Shown piece by piece: positions 1 through 5,944 of a DNA stretch of 7,904 bases. This stretch comes from an uncultured Blautia sp. (GTDB lineage Bacteria; Bacillota; Clostridia; Lachnospirales; Lachnospiraceae). Position numbers and translations under genes: made by a program. The notes under the pieces are model-generated. The model made no database searches. It was not told the origin of the DNA and worked only from the letters and a program-made list of their open reading frames with translations. Position 1 is the first letter of the stretch. Each line of letters begins with the position of its first letter. The stretch spans positions 1-7,904 of the forward strand of contig CABSEJ010000154.1 in the NCBI GenBank assembly GCA_902476765.1. The letters run 5' to 3'.

Positions 1-52
1 ACGGTGGTGTGAGAGGACGGCTAATCAACTAATGGTTAGCCTCCTACTCGAT
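1..52 (+). mobile_element. 3' end of a group II intron (end of domain V and domain VI), truncated by the window edge
   Basis: The first bases read ACGGTGGTGTGAGAGG, the usual junction between the closing strand of domain V and the start of domain VI in bacterial group II introns. A domain VI hairpin follows: GGCTAATCA (19-27) pairs with TGGTTAGCC (33-41) around a five-base loop, with AGGA/TCCT extending the stem. The tail CCTACTCGAT contains an A (46) placed as a branch-point adenosine about seven bases from the end, and finishes with the expected AY dinucleotide (AT, 51-52). The intron is therefore transcribed left to right and its ribozyme core, with any reverse transcriptase/maturase ORF, lies outside the window. 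The assignment rests on remembered consensus and one hairpin. The exact 3' splice boundary could be off by a base or two. Confidence 0.8.
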
Positions 53-54
53 TG

Positions 55-90
55 ACAATAGGCGGTTCGTAAAATGTACCAGCCTATTGT
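55..90. repeat. Inverted repeat overlapping the end of the broken kinase gene, possibly its old terminator stem
   Basis: ACAATAGGC (55-63) is a perfect inverted repeat of GCCTATTGT (82-90). GGT (64-66) with ACC (78-80) can lengthen the stem to about 12 bp if A81 is bulged, leaving an 11-base loop. The right arm overlaps the minus-strand stop codon (84-86) of the kinase relic and the left arm ends three bases from the intron boundary. Read on the minus strand this is where the kinase gene's transcription terminator would lie. No T-tract follows in the window, because the intron begins only two bases beyond the stem. Confidence 0.5.
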
Positions 91-377
91 TTAAACCATT
101 GGTTTGCAAAATCTGCAACAGCCGGAATCATATCTTTTATTACAAGATTACTTGTATTGATACAAAGGCGGTAACAATGACTGTCATCCGTCCCTTTCTT
201 TCTGCAGCGTTTGATTTTGGCTTTTGTATCAGCGTAAATAAACAGCTTCAGAGGTTCCCTGTTTGCTAAAAGCACATCTGCGCCTCTGCCTACAATCACA
301 CAATTTCCCTGGCCTGCTATTTTTTTAATTATGTTATGTTGTGCTGTTAAAACCTCAACGGCAAATAGAAATGATTC
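84..377 (-). pseudogene. Cytidylate kinase-like protein remnant (5'-truncated and internally deleted)
   Basis: The minus-strand reading frame ending at the TAG at 84-86 carries two blocks typical of the bacterial cytidylate kinase-like family (AAA_26 type NMP kinases). The first is IAGQGNCVIVGRGADVLL followed by LFIYADTKAKIKR; the second is the C-terminal YRLCINTSNLVIKDMI segment. Family members are usually about 200 residues, starting with a GREFGSGG-like P-loop, and have some 30 residues with a DKxRxxYY-like stretch between these two blocks. Both are absent: similarity begins near base 377 with nothing recognisable upstream, and the blocks are joined through RCRKKGTDDSHC. The frame stays open to base 554, but that extension translates the palindrome and intergenic DNA and has no credible start or ribosome binding site. 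A kinase without its nucleotide-binding loop cannot be functional, so I read this as a decaying relic. Whether the parts were lost in one event cannot be seen here. Confidence 0.75.
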
Positions 378-432
378 TCCATCGCTTCTCCCGTTAGCCC
401 CGCCCCCGCTTCTTTCTCGTCCGTCATGCTCA

Positions 433-500
433 GGTTTGTCCCACCAGTCCTCATTCCGGCGAATTCTGTCTGAGCCGGAGGAGGACTGGTGGGACAAACC
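433..500. repeat. Long near-perfect palindrome (20-bp arms plus 6-bp inner arms), probable MITE-like or palindromic intergenic element
   Basis: Bases 433-452 (GGTTTGTCCCACCAGTCCTC) are an exact inverted copy of 481-500. Inside them TCCGGC (455-460) pairs with GCCGGA (474-479), separated from the outer stem by a small AT/G internal bulge, and the loop is 13 bases (461-473) containing GAATTC. As RNA it would fold into a very stable 68-base hairpin on either strand. No T-tract follows on either side, so it is not a standard rho-independent terminator. Because it is palindromic, both strands translate in one frame to similar peptides (GLSHQSS on one side, EDWWDKP on the other), which makes spurious ORFs. 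Its place between a decaying gene and an intact operon fits a mobile or dispersed intergenic element, but copy number cannot be judged from one window. I see no clear target-site duplication. Confidence 0.7.
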
Positions 501-508
501 GTCCGCAT

Positions 509-537
509 TTGCATTTTCCCCCCTTCTATGATAAGAT
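509..537 (+). promoter_or_regulatory. Candidate sigma-A promoter for the NusG-II/Gx/ruvAB operon
   Basis: TTGCAT (509-514) and TAAGAT (532-537) are separated by 17 bases, each a partial match to the TTGACA and TATAAT consensus boxes. The -10 box ends 29 bases before the chosen ATG at 567. This is the best promoter-like pair between the palindrome and the first gene. It is a consensus match only. Confidence 0.4.
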
Positions 538-566
538 AAGTCACAGTGAATCAACCAGGAGGAAAA

Positions 567-944
567 ATGAAGAAGCGAGATTTTATCCTTATAGGGGTGG
601 TACTGGTACTGGCCCTTCTCTTATGGCTGCTTCCCAGGGCTCTGGGATTTTTTTCTGTCCAGGGAGAAAAGCAGGTGAGAATCACCGTGGAGGGTGAGCT
701 GTACGGAACCTATGATTTACAGGAAGAGCAAACCATAGAAATCAATGACAGCAATGTGTGTCGGATACAAGATGGGGAAGTGAATATGACAGAGGCGGAT
801 TGTCCGGACAAGCTCTGTATGCACCAGGGCCCCATTAGTATTTCAGGGGAGACCATAGTGTGCCTTCCCAATAAAGTGGTTATTGAGATTGTGGGAAAGA
901 ATACGGAAGACAGTGACGGCCAGATAGACGGTATGGCCCGGTGA
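567..944 (+). CDS. NusG domain II-containing membrane-anchored protein (EetA-like family)
   Basis: The product is 125 residues. Residues 8-29 form one hydrophobic signal-anchor, and the rest is a small domain of the NusG_II type predicted to face outside. The family signature is clear: EADCPDKLC at 76-84 (C79, C84), then GETIVCLPNKVVIEI at 94-108 (C99). An additional cysteine, C65, is present. This domain resembles an insert seen in some NusG proteins, but there is no transcription-factor NGN or KOW part, so a role in transcription elongation is not implied. I chose the ATG at 567 because AGGAGG lies at 557-562; the in-frame GTG at 546 would put that site inside the gene. The stop is 12 bases before the Gx transporter-like gene. 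From memory, this family and that neighbour correspond to EetA and EetB of Listeria-type flavin-based extracellular electron transfer loci, but the molecular function is unproven. Family assignment is firm; role is inference. Confidence 0.88.
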   Translation: MKKRDFILIGVVLVLALLLWLLPRALGFFSVQGEKQVRITVEGELYGTYDLQEEQTIEINDSNVCRIQDGEVNMTEADCPDKLCMHQGPISISGETIVCLPNKVVIEIVGKNTEDSDGQIDGMAR

Positions 945-956
945 CAGGAGAAGATG

Positions 957-1466
957 ATGAGAAAAACTGCTTATTTGGGACTGCTGGCAGCGGTTGCTAT
1001 TATTTTCGGATATGTGGAAACCCTTCTGCCGGTGTTTGTGTTTATGGGGATTCCCGGCATTAAGCTGGGGCTGGCTAACCTGGTTACCGTGTGCATTTTA
1101 TATAGTTATACCTGGAAGGAAGCGGGGCTTGTATCTGTCATACGGATTGTGGTAATTGGATTTATGTTTGGGAATCTGTTCTCCATTTTGTTCAGTTTGG
1201 CCGGAGCAGGGCTGAGCCTGCTGTGTATGAGTCTTGCAAAAAAATACCTGGGGCTTTCCATTGCAGGAGTCAGTATTGTGGGAGGTGTTACTCACAATGC
1301 AGGACAGATTGTGGTGGCTGCTCTGGTGGTAGAGAATGGAAATTTGTTTTACTATTTTCCGGTGCTTATGATAGCAGGGCTTGTTACGGGCCTGGTAATT
1401 GGGATTGTATCGGGAGAAATCTTAAAAAGAACAGCAGGAAGGAAAAAGGATGATTGCATATATTAA
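957..1466 (+). CDS. Gx transporter family / heptaprenyl diphosphate synthase component I-like membrane protein (EetB-like)
   Basis: The product is a 169-residue, very hydrophobic protein with about five membrane segments. It carries the family's conserved stretches PGIKLGLANLVT (33-44) and GGVTHNAGQI (109-118), and ends in a short charged tail. The family is often labelled heptaprenyl diphosphate synthase subunit I by old homology, but it has no DDxxD prenyltransferase motif and looks like a small integral membrane transporter-type (ECF S-component-like) protein. Two adjacent ATGs occur at 954 and 957; I prefer 957 because AGGAG at 946-950 is then six bases away. Its last 17 bases overlap ruvA, so the two are probably translationally coupled. 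Pairing with the NusG domain II gene suggests the two proteins work together at the membrane, plausibly in quinone- or flavin-linked electron transfer; that is inference. Confidence 0.85.
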   Translation: MRKTAYLGLLAAVAIIFGYVETLLPVFVFMGIPGIKLGLANLVTVCILYSYTWKEAGLVSVIRIVVIGFMFGNLFSILFSLAGAGLSLLCMSLAKKYLGLSIAGVSIVGGVTHNAGQIVVAALVVENGNLFYYFPVLMIAGLVTGLVIGIVSGEILKRTAGRKKDDCIY

Positions 1467-2061
1467 GGGCAAAGTGGCAGAAATTTTAGAGGACAGGATT
1501 ATTCTGGAAGCCGGAACCATGGGATATAATATTTTTATGCCCATGTCCAGAGCAGAGGCAGGACTTCGCCGGGGAGATGAAGTGAAAATTCATACCCATC
1601 TTAATGTGAAGGAGGACGCCATGCAGCTTTTTGGTTTTTTGTCCAGAGACGAGCTGAATACTTTCCGCCTTTTGCTGGGTGTCAATGGAATCGGACCCAA
1701 AGCTGCTTTGGGAATTTTATCCGGTCTTTCACCGGATGAGCTTCGTTTTGCGGTTTTGGCAGATGACGCAAAGACTATATCCAGAGCCCCGGGTATTGGA
1801 AAAAAAACAGCCCAGAAGCTGATACTGGAGCTGAAGGACAAGCTGAATCTCCAGGAAGCACTGGAGCTGAAGGCAGAACATGCCCAGGGAGTACAGGGGG
1901 AAGATACAGGATTGTCGGAGATAAAGAAAGAGGCAGTGGAAGCCCTGACAGCTTTGGGCTATTCAGGGACTGATGCCCTCCGGGCTGTAAAGCAGGTAGA
2001 ACTAACGCCGGAGATGGATGTGGAGAGCCTGCTGAAGCTGGCGCTGAAAAACATATTTTAA
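1450..2061 (+). CDS. ruvA: Holliday junction branch migration protein RuvA
   Basis: RuvA forms tetramers that hold the four-way DNA junction in a square-planar shape and load RuvB rings onto two opposite arms. The 203-residue length is typical. Domain I is an OB fold (about 1-63) beginning MIAYIKGKV and including E55 and D56 at the positions of the acidic pin residues. Domain II has two helix-hairpin-helix motifs, GVNGIGPKAAL (77-87) and APGIGKKTAQ (113-122). After an acidic, flexible linker (about 135-155), domain III (about 156-203) is the RuvB-contacting three-helix bundle with EAVEALTALGYS. The ATG at 1450 has AGGAAGG at 1436-1442, seven bases upstream, and overlaps the end of the preceding membrane protein gene. 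No ruvC is adjacent, as expected for Firmicutes, where RecU resolves junctions. Confidence 0.97.
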   Translation: MIAYIKGKVAEILEDRIILEAGTMGYNIFMPMSRAEAGLRRGDEVKIHTHLNVKEDAMQLFGFLSRDELNTFRLLLGVNGIGPKAALGILSGLSPDELRFAVLADDAKTISRAPGIGKKTAQKLILELKDKLNLQEALELKAEHAQGVQGEDTGLSEIKKEAVEALTALGYSGTDALRAVKQVELTPEMDVESLLKLALKNIF

Positions 2062-2097
2062 CAGAACGTTGTTGTGGAAGCATGGAAAGGGAAGGCT

Positions 2098-3087
2098 ATG
2101 GAGAGAAGAATCATTACCACAGATGTAATGGAAGAGGATTTGCGTACCGAGGGAAGCCTGCGGCCTCAATTCCTGAGGGATTACATTGGACAGGAAAAGG
2201 CCAAGAGCAATTTAAAAATATATATTGAAGCTGCCAAGCAGAGAGGAGACGCCTTAGACCATGTGCTGTTTTACGGTCCGCCGGGACTGGGAAAAACCAC
2301 TCTGGCCGGAATCATTGCCAATGAGATGGGGGTACATATGAAGGTTACCAGCGGCCCGGCTATTGAGAAGCCGGGGGAAATGGCGGCTATTCTCAATAAC
2401 CTGCAGGAGAACGATGTGCTTTTTGTGGATGAAATCCACCGTCTCAACCGTCAGGTAGAGGAGGGTCTGTACCCGGCTATGGAGGATTATGCCATTGATA
2501 TTATGATAGGCAAGGGAGCCACAGCCCGTTCTATCCGTCTGGACCTGCCTAAATTTACCCTGGTAGGAGCCACCACCAGGGCAGGACTTTTGACCGCTCC
2601 TTTGAGAGACAGGTTCGGGGTCGTACATCACCTGGAGTTTTATACTGAGGAAGAGCTGCAGACCATTATCCTGCATTCCGCTAAGGTGCTGGGAGTGGAG
2701 ATTGACAGAGAAGGCGCCCTGGAGATGGCCAAGCGCTCCAGAGGAACTCCCAGGCTTGCAAACCGGCTTTTGAAAAGGGTCAGGGATTTTGCTCAGGTAA
2801 AATACGACGGAAAGATTACCAGGGAAGTGGCGGATTTTGCCATGGACCTGCTGGAGGTGGATAAGTATGGTCTTGACCAGACGGACCGCCTTATTCTTAA
2901 TACTATAATGGATAAATTTTCCGGAGGCCCTGTAGGTCTGGATACTTTGGCAGCGGCTATTGGGGAAGACTCCGGAACCATAGAGGATGTTTATGAGCCC
3001 TATCTGATAAAAAACGGTTTTCTGCTACGGACCCCCAGGGGAAGGGCCCTTACAGAGCTGGCCTATCACCATTTAGGCACAAAATAG
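2098..3087 (+). CDS. ruvB: Holliday junction branch migration DNA helicase RuvB
   Basis: RuvB is the hexameric AAA+ ATPase that pumps DNA through the RuvA-bound Holliday junction during recombinational repair. The 329-residue product shows every landmark: Walker A GPPGLGKTT (60-68), Walker B VLFVDEIH (107-114), sensor 1 GATTRAG (157-163), arginine finger in LRDRFG (R170), sensor 2 in SRGTPRL (R219), and a C-terminal winged-helix domain (about 255-329) with GGPVGLDTLAAAIGED and LLRTPRGR. The ATG at 2098 was chosen because the protein then begins MERRIITTD as in many relatives, with a purine-rich AGGGAAGG at 2088-2095. An in-frame GTG at 2074 would add eight unconserved residues. The gene lies 36 bases after ruvA and is presumably transcribed with it. 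No SOS box was identified upstream. Confidence 0.97.
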   Translation: MERRIITTDVMEEDLRTEGSLRPQFLRDYIGQEKAKSNLKIYIEAAKQRGDALDHVLFYGPPGLGKTTLAGIIANEMGVHMKVTSGPAIEKPGEMAAILNNLQENDVLFVDEIHRLNRQVEEGLYPAMEDYAIDIMIGKGATARSIRLDLPKFTLVGATTRAGLLTAPLRDRFGVVHHLEFYTEEELQTIILHSAKVLGVEIDREGALEMAKRSRGTPRLANRLLKRVRDFAQVKYDGKITREVADFAMDLLEVDKYGLDQTDRLILNTIMDKFSGGPVGLDTLAAAIGEDSGTIEDVYEPYLIKNGFLLRTPRGRALTELAYHHLGTK

Positions 3088-3090
3088 TGG

Positions 3091-3118
3091 TTGTTTTTCC
3101 CGTGAATTCGATTATAAT
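3091..3118 (+). promoter_or_regulatory. Sigma-A-like promoter for zapA
   Basis: TTGTTT (3091-3096) and a perfect TATAAT (3113-3118) are separated by 16 bases. The -10 box ends 38 bases before the zapA start. The pair begins just after the ruvB stop codon, so zapA can be expressed independently of the ruvAB operon, although no terminator separates them. Confidence 0.7.
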
Positions 3119-3156
3119 AGACAATAGAAACCTAAGAAAAAGGCAGGAGGAACCAA

Positions 3157-3564
3157 ATGGCAGTGAAAAATACTACCCAGGTGCTGATTGGGGGAAAGAT
3201 TGTAACATTAAGCGGATACGAAAGTGAGGAGTATTTGCAGAAGGTTGCAAATTATATGAATAATAAACTGACAGAGCTGGGGCAGATACCGGGCTATAAC
3301 AGGCAGGCTTTGGAGACCAGGCATACCCTGCTGAGTCTGAATATTGCGGACGATTATTTCAAGGCCAAAAGACAGGCGGAAATGTATGAGGAAGAGCTGG
3401 AAGCCAAGGATAGAGAAATGTACGACCTGAAGCATGATTTAATCAACGGTCAGGTGGAACTGGAGAAGCTGAAAGAGGCTATGGCTGAGAAAGAACAGCA
3501 GCTTTCATTGCTTCAGGCAAAGGCGCAGGAGTTGGAAAAGGAATTGGATGAGCTTTTGAAATAG
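3157..3564 (+). CDS. zapA: Cell division protein ZapA
   Basis: ZapA is a small cytoplasmic protein that bundles and cross-links FtsZ filaments at the division ring. The 135-residue product has the family head domain at about 1-60, with VLIGGKIVTLSGYESEEYLQ (residues 9-28), followed by VANYMNNKLTEL and a helical region containing LSLNIADDYFKAK. From about residue 70 to the end there is a long charged heptad-like coiled coil rich in E, K and L (EEELEAKDREMYDLKHDL and onward). It is longer than the roughly 85-residue Bacillus protein because of the C-terminal coil, as seen in other clostridia. The ATG at 3157 has a perfect AGGAGG at 3145-3150 with six-base spacing. It is flanked by its own promoter and terminator, so it appears monocistronic. 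The division role comes from family knowledge. Confidence 0.92.
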   Translation: MAVKNTTQVLIGGKIVTLSGYESEEYLQKVANYMNNKLTELGQIPGYNRQALETRHTLLSLNIADDYFKAKRQAEMYEEELEAKDREMYDLKHDLINGQVELEKLKEAMAEKEQQLSLLQAKAQELEKELDELLK

Positions 3565-3583
3565 GAAGTTAAGGAGATAATAA

Positions 3584-3615
3584 AGGGGCGGGCAGATGAT
3601 GTAGCGCCTCTTTTT
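3584..3615 (+). terminator. Rho-independent terminator after zapA
   Basis: AGGGGCG (3584-3590) pairs with CGCCTCT (3605-3611), seven pairs with one G-U, around a 14-base loop. The run TTTTT (3611-3615) follows. It starts 20 bases after the zapA stop codon. The long loop makes it moderate rather than strong, so some readthrough into the downstream operon is possible. Confidence 0.65.
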
Positions 3616-3629
3616 CCATGCAGTTTCTT

Positions 3630-3675
3630 TATCCTCTCTGGACAAGGGTATGTATGCTCTTGTCCAGAGAGGGTA
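3630..3675 (+). promoter_or_regulatory. 21-bp hairpin in the leader of the U32 peptidase gene
   Basis: CCTCTCTGGACAAG (3633-3646) is an exact inverted repeat of CTTGTCCAGAGAGG (3659-3672). Outer pairs (3630-3632 with 3673-3675, one G-U) and inner pairs (3647-3650 with 3655-3658, two G-U) extend it to 21 continuous pairs closed by a TGTA tetraloop. It ends five bases before the Shine-Dalgarno sequence AGGAAGG (3681-3687) and starts 15 bases after the zapA terminator's T-run. There is no T-tract behind it on either strand, so it does not read as a terminator. It could stabilise or be cut in the mRNA leader, or affect ribosome access. It resembles no riboswitch or attenuator I know. Confidence 0.6.
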
Positions 3676-3695
3676 TATTTAGGAAGGAAAGACAG

Positions 3696-5936
3696 ATGAA
3701 AGCAGAATTATTGGCGCCGGCTGGCTCTATGGAGGGCCTTAAGGCAGTGATAAACGCAGGAGCGGATGCAGTTTATATAGGAGGCACCATGTTTGGAGCC
3801 AGGGCCTATGCAGATAATCCGGATACAGGAGAAATGCTGGAGGCCATCGATTATACCCATATCCACGGGAAAAAATTGTATATGACAGTAAACACCCTGC
3901 TGAAAAACCGGGAGCTGTATGGACAGCTCTATGATTTTATGGCTCCCTTCTATTGTCAGGGACTGGACGGAGTCATTATACAGGATTTAGGAGTCCTGGA
4001 CTTTTTGAAAAAAGAGTTTCCCGGTCTTCCTCTCCATGCCAGCACCCAGATGGCCATAACCGGTCCCAGAGGGGCTGAGCTTTTAAAGGAAGCAGGAGTT
4101 TCCAGAATTGTGACGGCAAGAGAGCTTTCCCTTGAAGAAATAGAGAAAATCCACAGACAGACTGGAATGGAGATTGAGAGCTTTGTTCATGGTGCGCTAT
4201 GTTATTGCTATTCCGGTATGTGTCTGTTCAGCAGTATGCTGGGAGGAAGAAGCGGAAACCGGGGCAGGTGCGCCCAGCCCTGCAGACTCCCCTACAGCGC
4301 TTATGGGGCAGGGAAGGCACTAAACAGCCAGAAAGATGCCTATTTATTAAGCCCCAAGGATATGTGTACCATAGAGCTATTGCCGGAAATCCTGAAGGCG
4401 GGAGTTTATTCTCTGAAAATAGAAGGCAGAATGAAGCGGCCGGAATATGGGGCAGGGGTTACGGCAATTTACCGGAAATACCTGGACCTGCTGGAAAAGA
4501 ATCCTAAGGCTTATAAAGTGGAGCAGGAGGATTACAGGCAGCTTCTGGATTTGTACCAGAGGGACGGATTTAATCAGGGGTATTACCGGCAGCATAACGG
4601 AAGAACTATGATAGCCGTGGTCAACGAAAAAGAACAGAACCGGAAGCAGAAAATCAGCGGAAAGCGAAATGAGGAATTATTTTCCCGTTTAAGGAGAGAA
4701 TATCTGGAAATAAAAAAGCAAGAAAAAATTCATGGAAATTTAATTCTATTTTCCGGGGCGCCTGCTATACTGGACTTAGACTTTGGGAATATCCATGTGC
4801 AGATTCAGGGACAGGAGGCCCAGAAGGCCCAGAAACAGCCTCTGACAGAGGAAAGACTGCGAGACCAGATGGAAAAAACAGGGGATACGCCCTTTTGCTT
4901 TGAAGAACTGGAGGTTTGTACGGACCAGCAGTCCTTTCTCCCTATGCAGAGTCTGAACCAGCTTCGCAGACAGGGGCTGGTGCGGCTGCAGGAGGAATAC
5001 CTGAAGCAGTTTCGAAGACAACTTGAAGAAAAAAGCCCGGACATGGAAAATGGAGGAGGAATCCGGGAAAAAGCGGCCGAAGATTTCAGGCCAAAGGACA
5101 GAACGGAAATCTATGCAGCCCTGCATACGGAGGAACAGCTTCAGGCCGCACTGGAATCCTCCTGGCTTACGGGAATTTATGGGGAAATTTCTCTTTTTTC
5201 CGGAAAGAATCTGGAAAAATCCGTAGAAGAGACGGCTTATAGGGCCAGGCAGGCCGGGAAGGCATTTTATCTGGCAATGCCTCATATACTGCGGGACGGC
5301 TGTTTTGAAGGAAAGGAAGAAATCTTTCAAAGACTGGGAGAGCAGACGGATGGTTTTCTGGTTAGAAATCTGGAAGAACTGGGATATCTGAAAAAACTGG
5401 GGCTGCTGCAGAAAACCATTTGCGATTACTCTGTGTACAGCTTTAACGACCAGGCCCAGAAATTTTTAGAGAACCTGGGAGTAAAAAGAACCACCCTGCC
5501 TTTGGAACTAAACGGCAGAGAAATTGGAGAAAAGTCTAATGACAACAGTGAAATGGTTGTATATGGATATTATCCTATGATGGTTTCTGCCCAGTGCCTG
5601 AAAAAGACCTGTGGTCAGTGTGACAGAAAACCAGGGGAAATCTGGCTGAAAGACAGAAAAGGTCAGCGTTTTTTGACAAAATCCTACTGTGATTTCTGCT
5701 ATAATGTGATTTATAACAGTGTCCCCACAGGCCTTTTAGAGGAAGCCCTGGAAATTTTGAAAACCGGAGTCCGGGCCGTGCGTCTGAATTTTACCCAGGA
5801 GGGCTACAGGGAAACAGGTAAGCTTCTGGAGCTTTTCGGACAGGCTTACGGACAAAAAACACTAAATAAGAAAAAGATTACCTGCCAGGAAATACCTGCC
5901 TTTACCAGAGGCCATTTCCGGCGGGGTGTGGAGTAG
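3696..5936 (+). CDS. U32 family peptidase-like protein with DUF3656-type C-terminal region (probable RNA hydroxylation factor, RlhA/TrhP type)
   Basis: The 746-residue product starts with the U32 hallmark KAELLAPAGSMEGLKAVINAG (residues 2-22) and the strand DAVYIGG. The family core ESFVHGALCYCYSGMC (161-176) and RSGNRGRCAQPCRLPY (185-200) supplies C169, C176, C192 and C196, which in relatives are thought to hold an iron-sulfur cluster. KDMCTIELLPEILKAG and SLKIEGRMK follow at about 221-247. The middle and C-terminal parts match the longer DUF3656-containing subgroup. A second cysteine cluster (C634, C639, C642, C665, C668) lies in LKKTCGQCDRKPG and YCDFCYNVIYNSVP. Despite the peptidase name, E. 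coli relatives RlhA and TrhP are needed for 5-hydroxylation of cytidine in 23S rRNA and of tRNA wobble uridine, so an RNA modification role is more likely; which RNA cannot be told. The ATG at 3696 has AGGAAGG eight bases upstream; an in-frame ATG at 3618 lies upstream of the leader hairpin and adds unconserved residues. The SEDS gene starts eight bases after the stop. Confidence 0.88.
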   Translation: MKAELLAPAGSMEGLKAVINAGADAVYIGGTMFGARAYADNPDTGEMLEAIDYTHIHGKKLYMTVNTLLKNRELYGQLYDFMAPFYCQGLDGVIIQDLGVLDFLKKEFPGLPLHASTQMAITGPRGAELLKEAGVSRIVTARELSLEEIEKIHRQTGMEIESFVHGALCYCYSGMCLFSSMLGGRSGNRGRCAQPCRLPYSAYGAGKALNSQKDAYLLSPKDMCTIELLPEILKAGVYSLKIEGRMKRPEYGAGVTAIYRKYLDLLEKNPKAYKVEQEDYRQLLDLYQRDGFNQGYYRQHNGRTMIAVVNEKEQNRKQKISGKRNEELFSRLRREYLEIKKQEKIHGNLILFSGAPAILDLDFGNIHVQIQGQEAQKAQKQPLTEERLRDQMEKTGDTPFCFEELEVCTDQQSFLPMQSLNQLRRQGLVRLQEEYLKQFRRQLEEKSPDMENGGGIREKAAEDFRPKDRTEIYAALHTEEQLQAALESSWLTGIYGEISLFSGKNLEKSVEETAYRARQAGKAFYLAMPHILRDGCFEGKEEIFQRLGEQTDGFLVRNLEELGYLKKLGLLQKTICDYSVYSFNDQAQKFLENLGVKRTTLPLELNGREIGEKSNDNSEMVVYGYYPMMVSAQCLKKTCGQCDRKPGEIWLKDRKGQRFLTKSYCDFCYNVIYNSVPTGLLEEALEILKTGVRAVRLNFTQEGYRETGKLLELFGQAYGQKTLNKKKITCQEIPAFTRGHFRRGVE

Positions 5937-5944
5937 GTGAAAAA

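Noticed and set aside
433..500. Rho-independent terminator
   Set aside because: The stem is strong but neither side is followed by a T-tract, and the arms are far longer than a usual terminator stem.
331..531. Short plus-strand ORF containing GLSHQSS and EDWWDKP
   Set aside because: It is the translation of the palindrome; the opposite strand gives nearly the same peptides, and there is no ribosome binding site.
84..554. Intact 156-residue minus-strand protein
   Set aside because: Only the part below about base 377 resembles a known family. The N-terminal portion translates the palindrome and promoter region, lacks a ribosome binding site, and the kinase P-loop is missing.
546..566. GTG start at 546 for the NusG domain II gene
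   Set aside because: The AGGAGG at 557-562 would lie inside the gene; it fits the ATG at 567, which begins a normal signal-anchor.
567..944. Transcription elongation factor NusG
   Set aside because: Only the domain II-like fold is present, behind a membrane anchor; the NGN and KOW domains needed for NusG function are missing.
2074..2097. GTG start at 2074 for ruvB
   Set aside because: It adds eight residues not seen in RuvB and has no good ribosome binding site, whereas ATG 2098 gives the usual N-terminus.
3618..3695. Upstream in-frame ATG at 3618 for the U32 gene
   Set aside because: The additional 26 residues translate the leader hairpin. The family start KAELLAPAGS and a good ribosome binding site support ATG 3696.
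4776..5330. 184-residue minus-strand ORF inside the U32 gene
   Set aside because: Its composition reads as an antisense shadow of the U32 coding frame; it has no recognisable domain or start signal.
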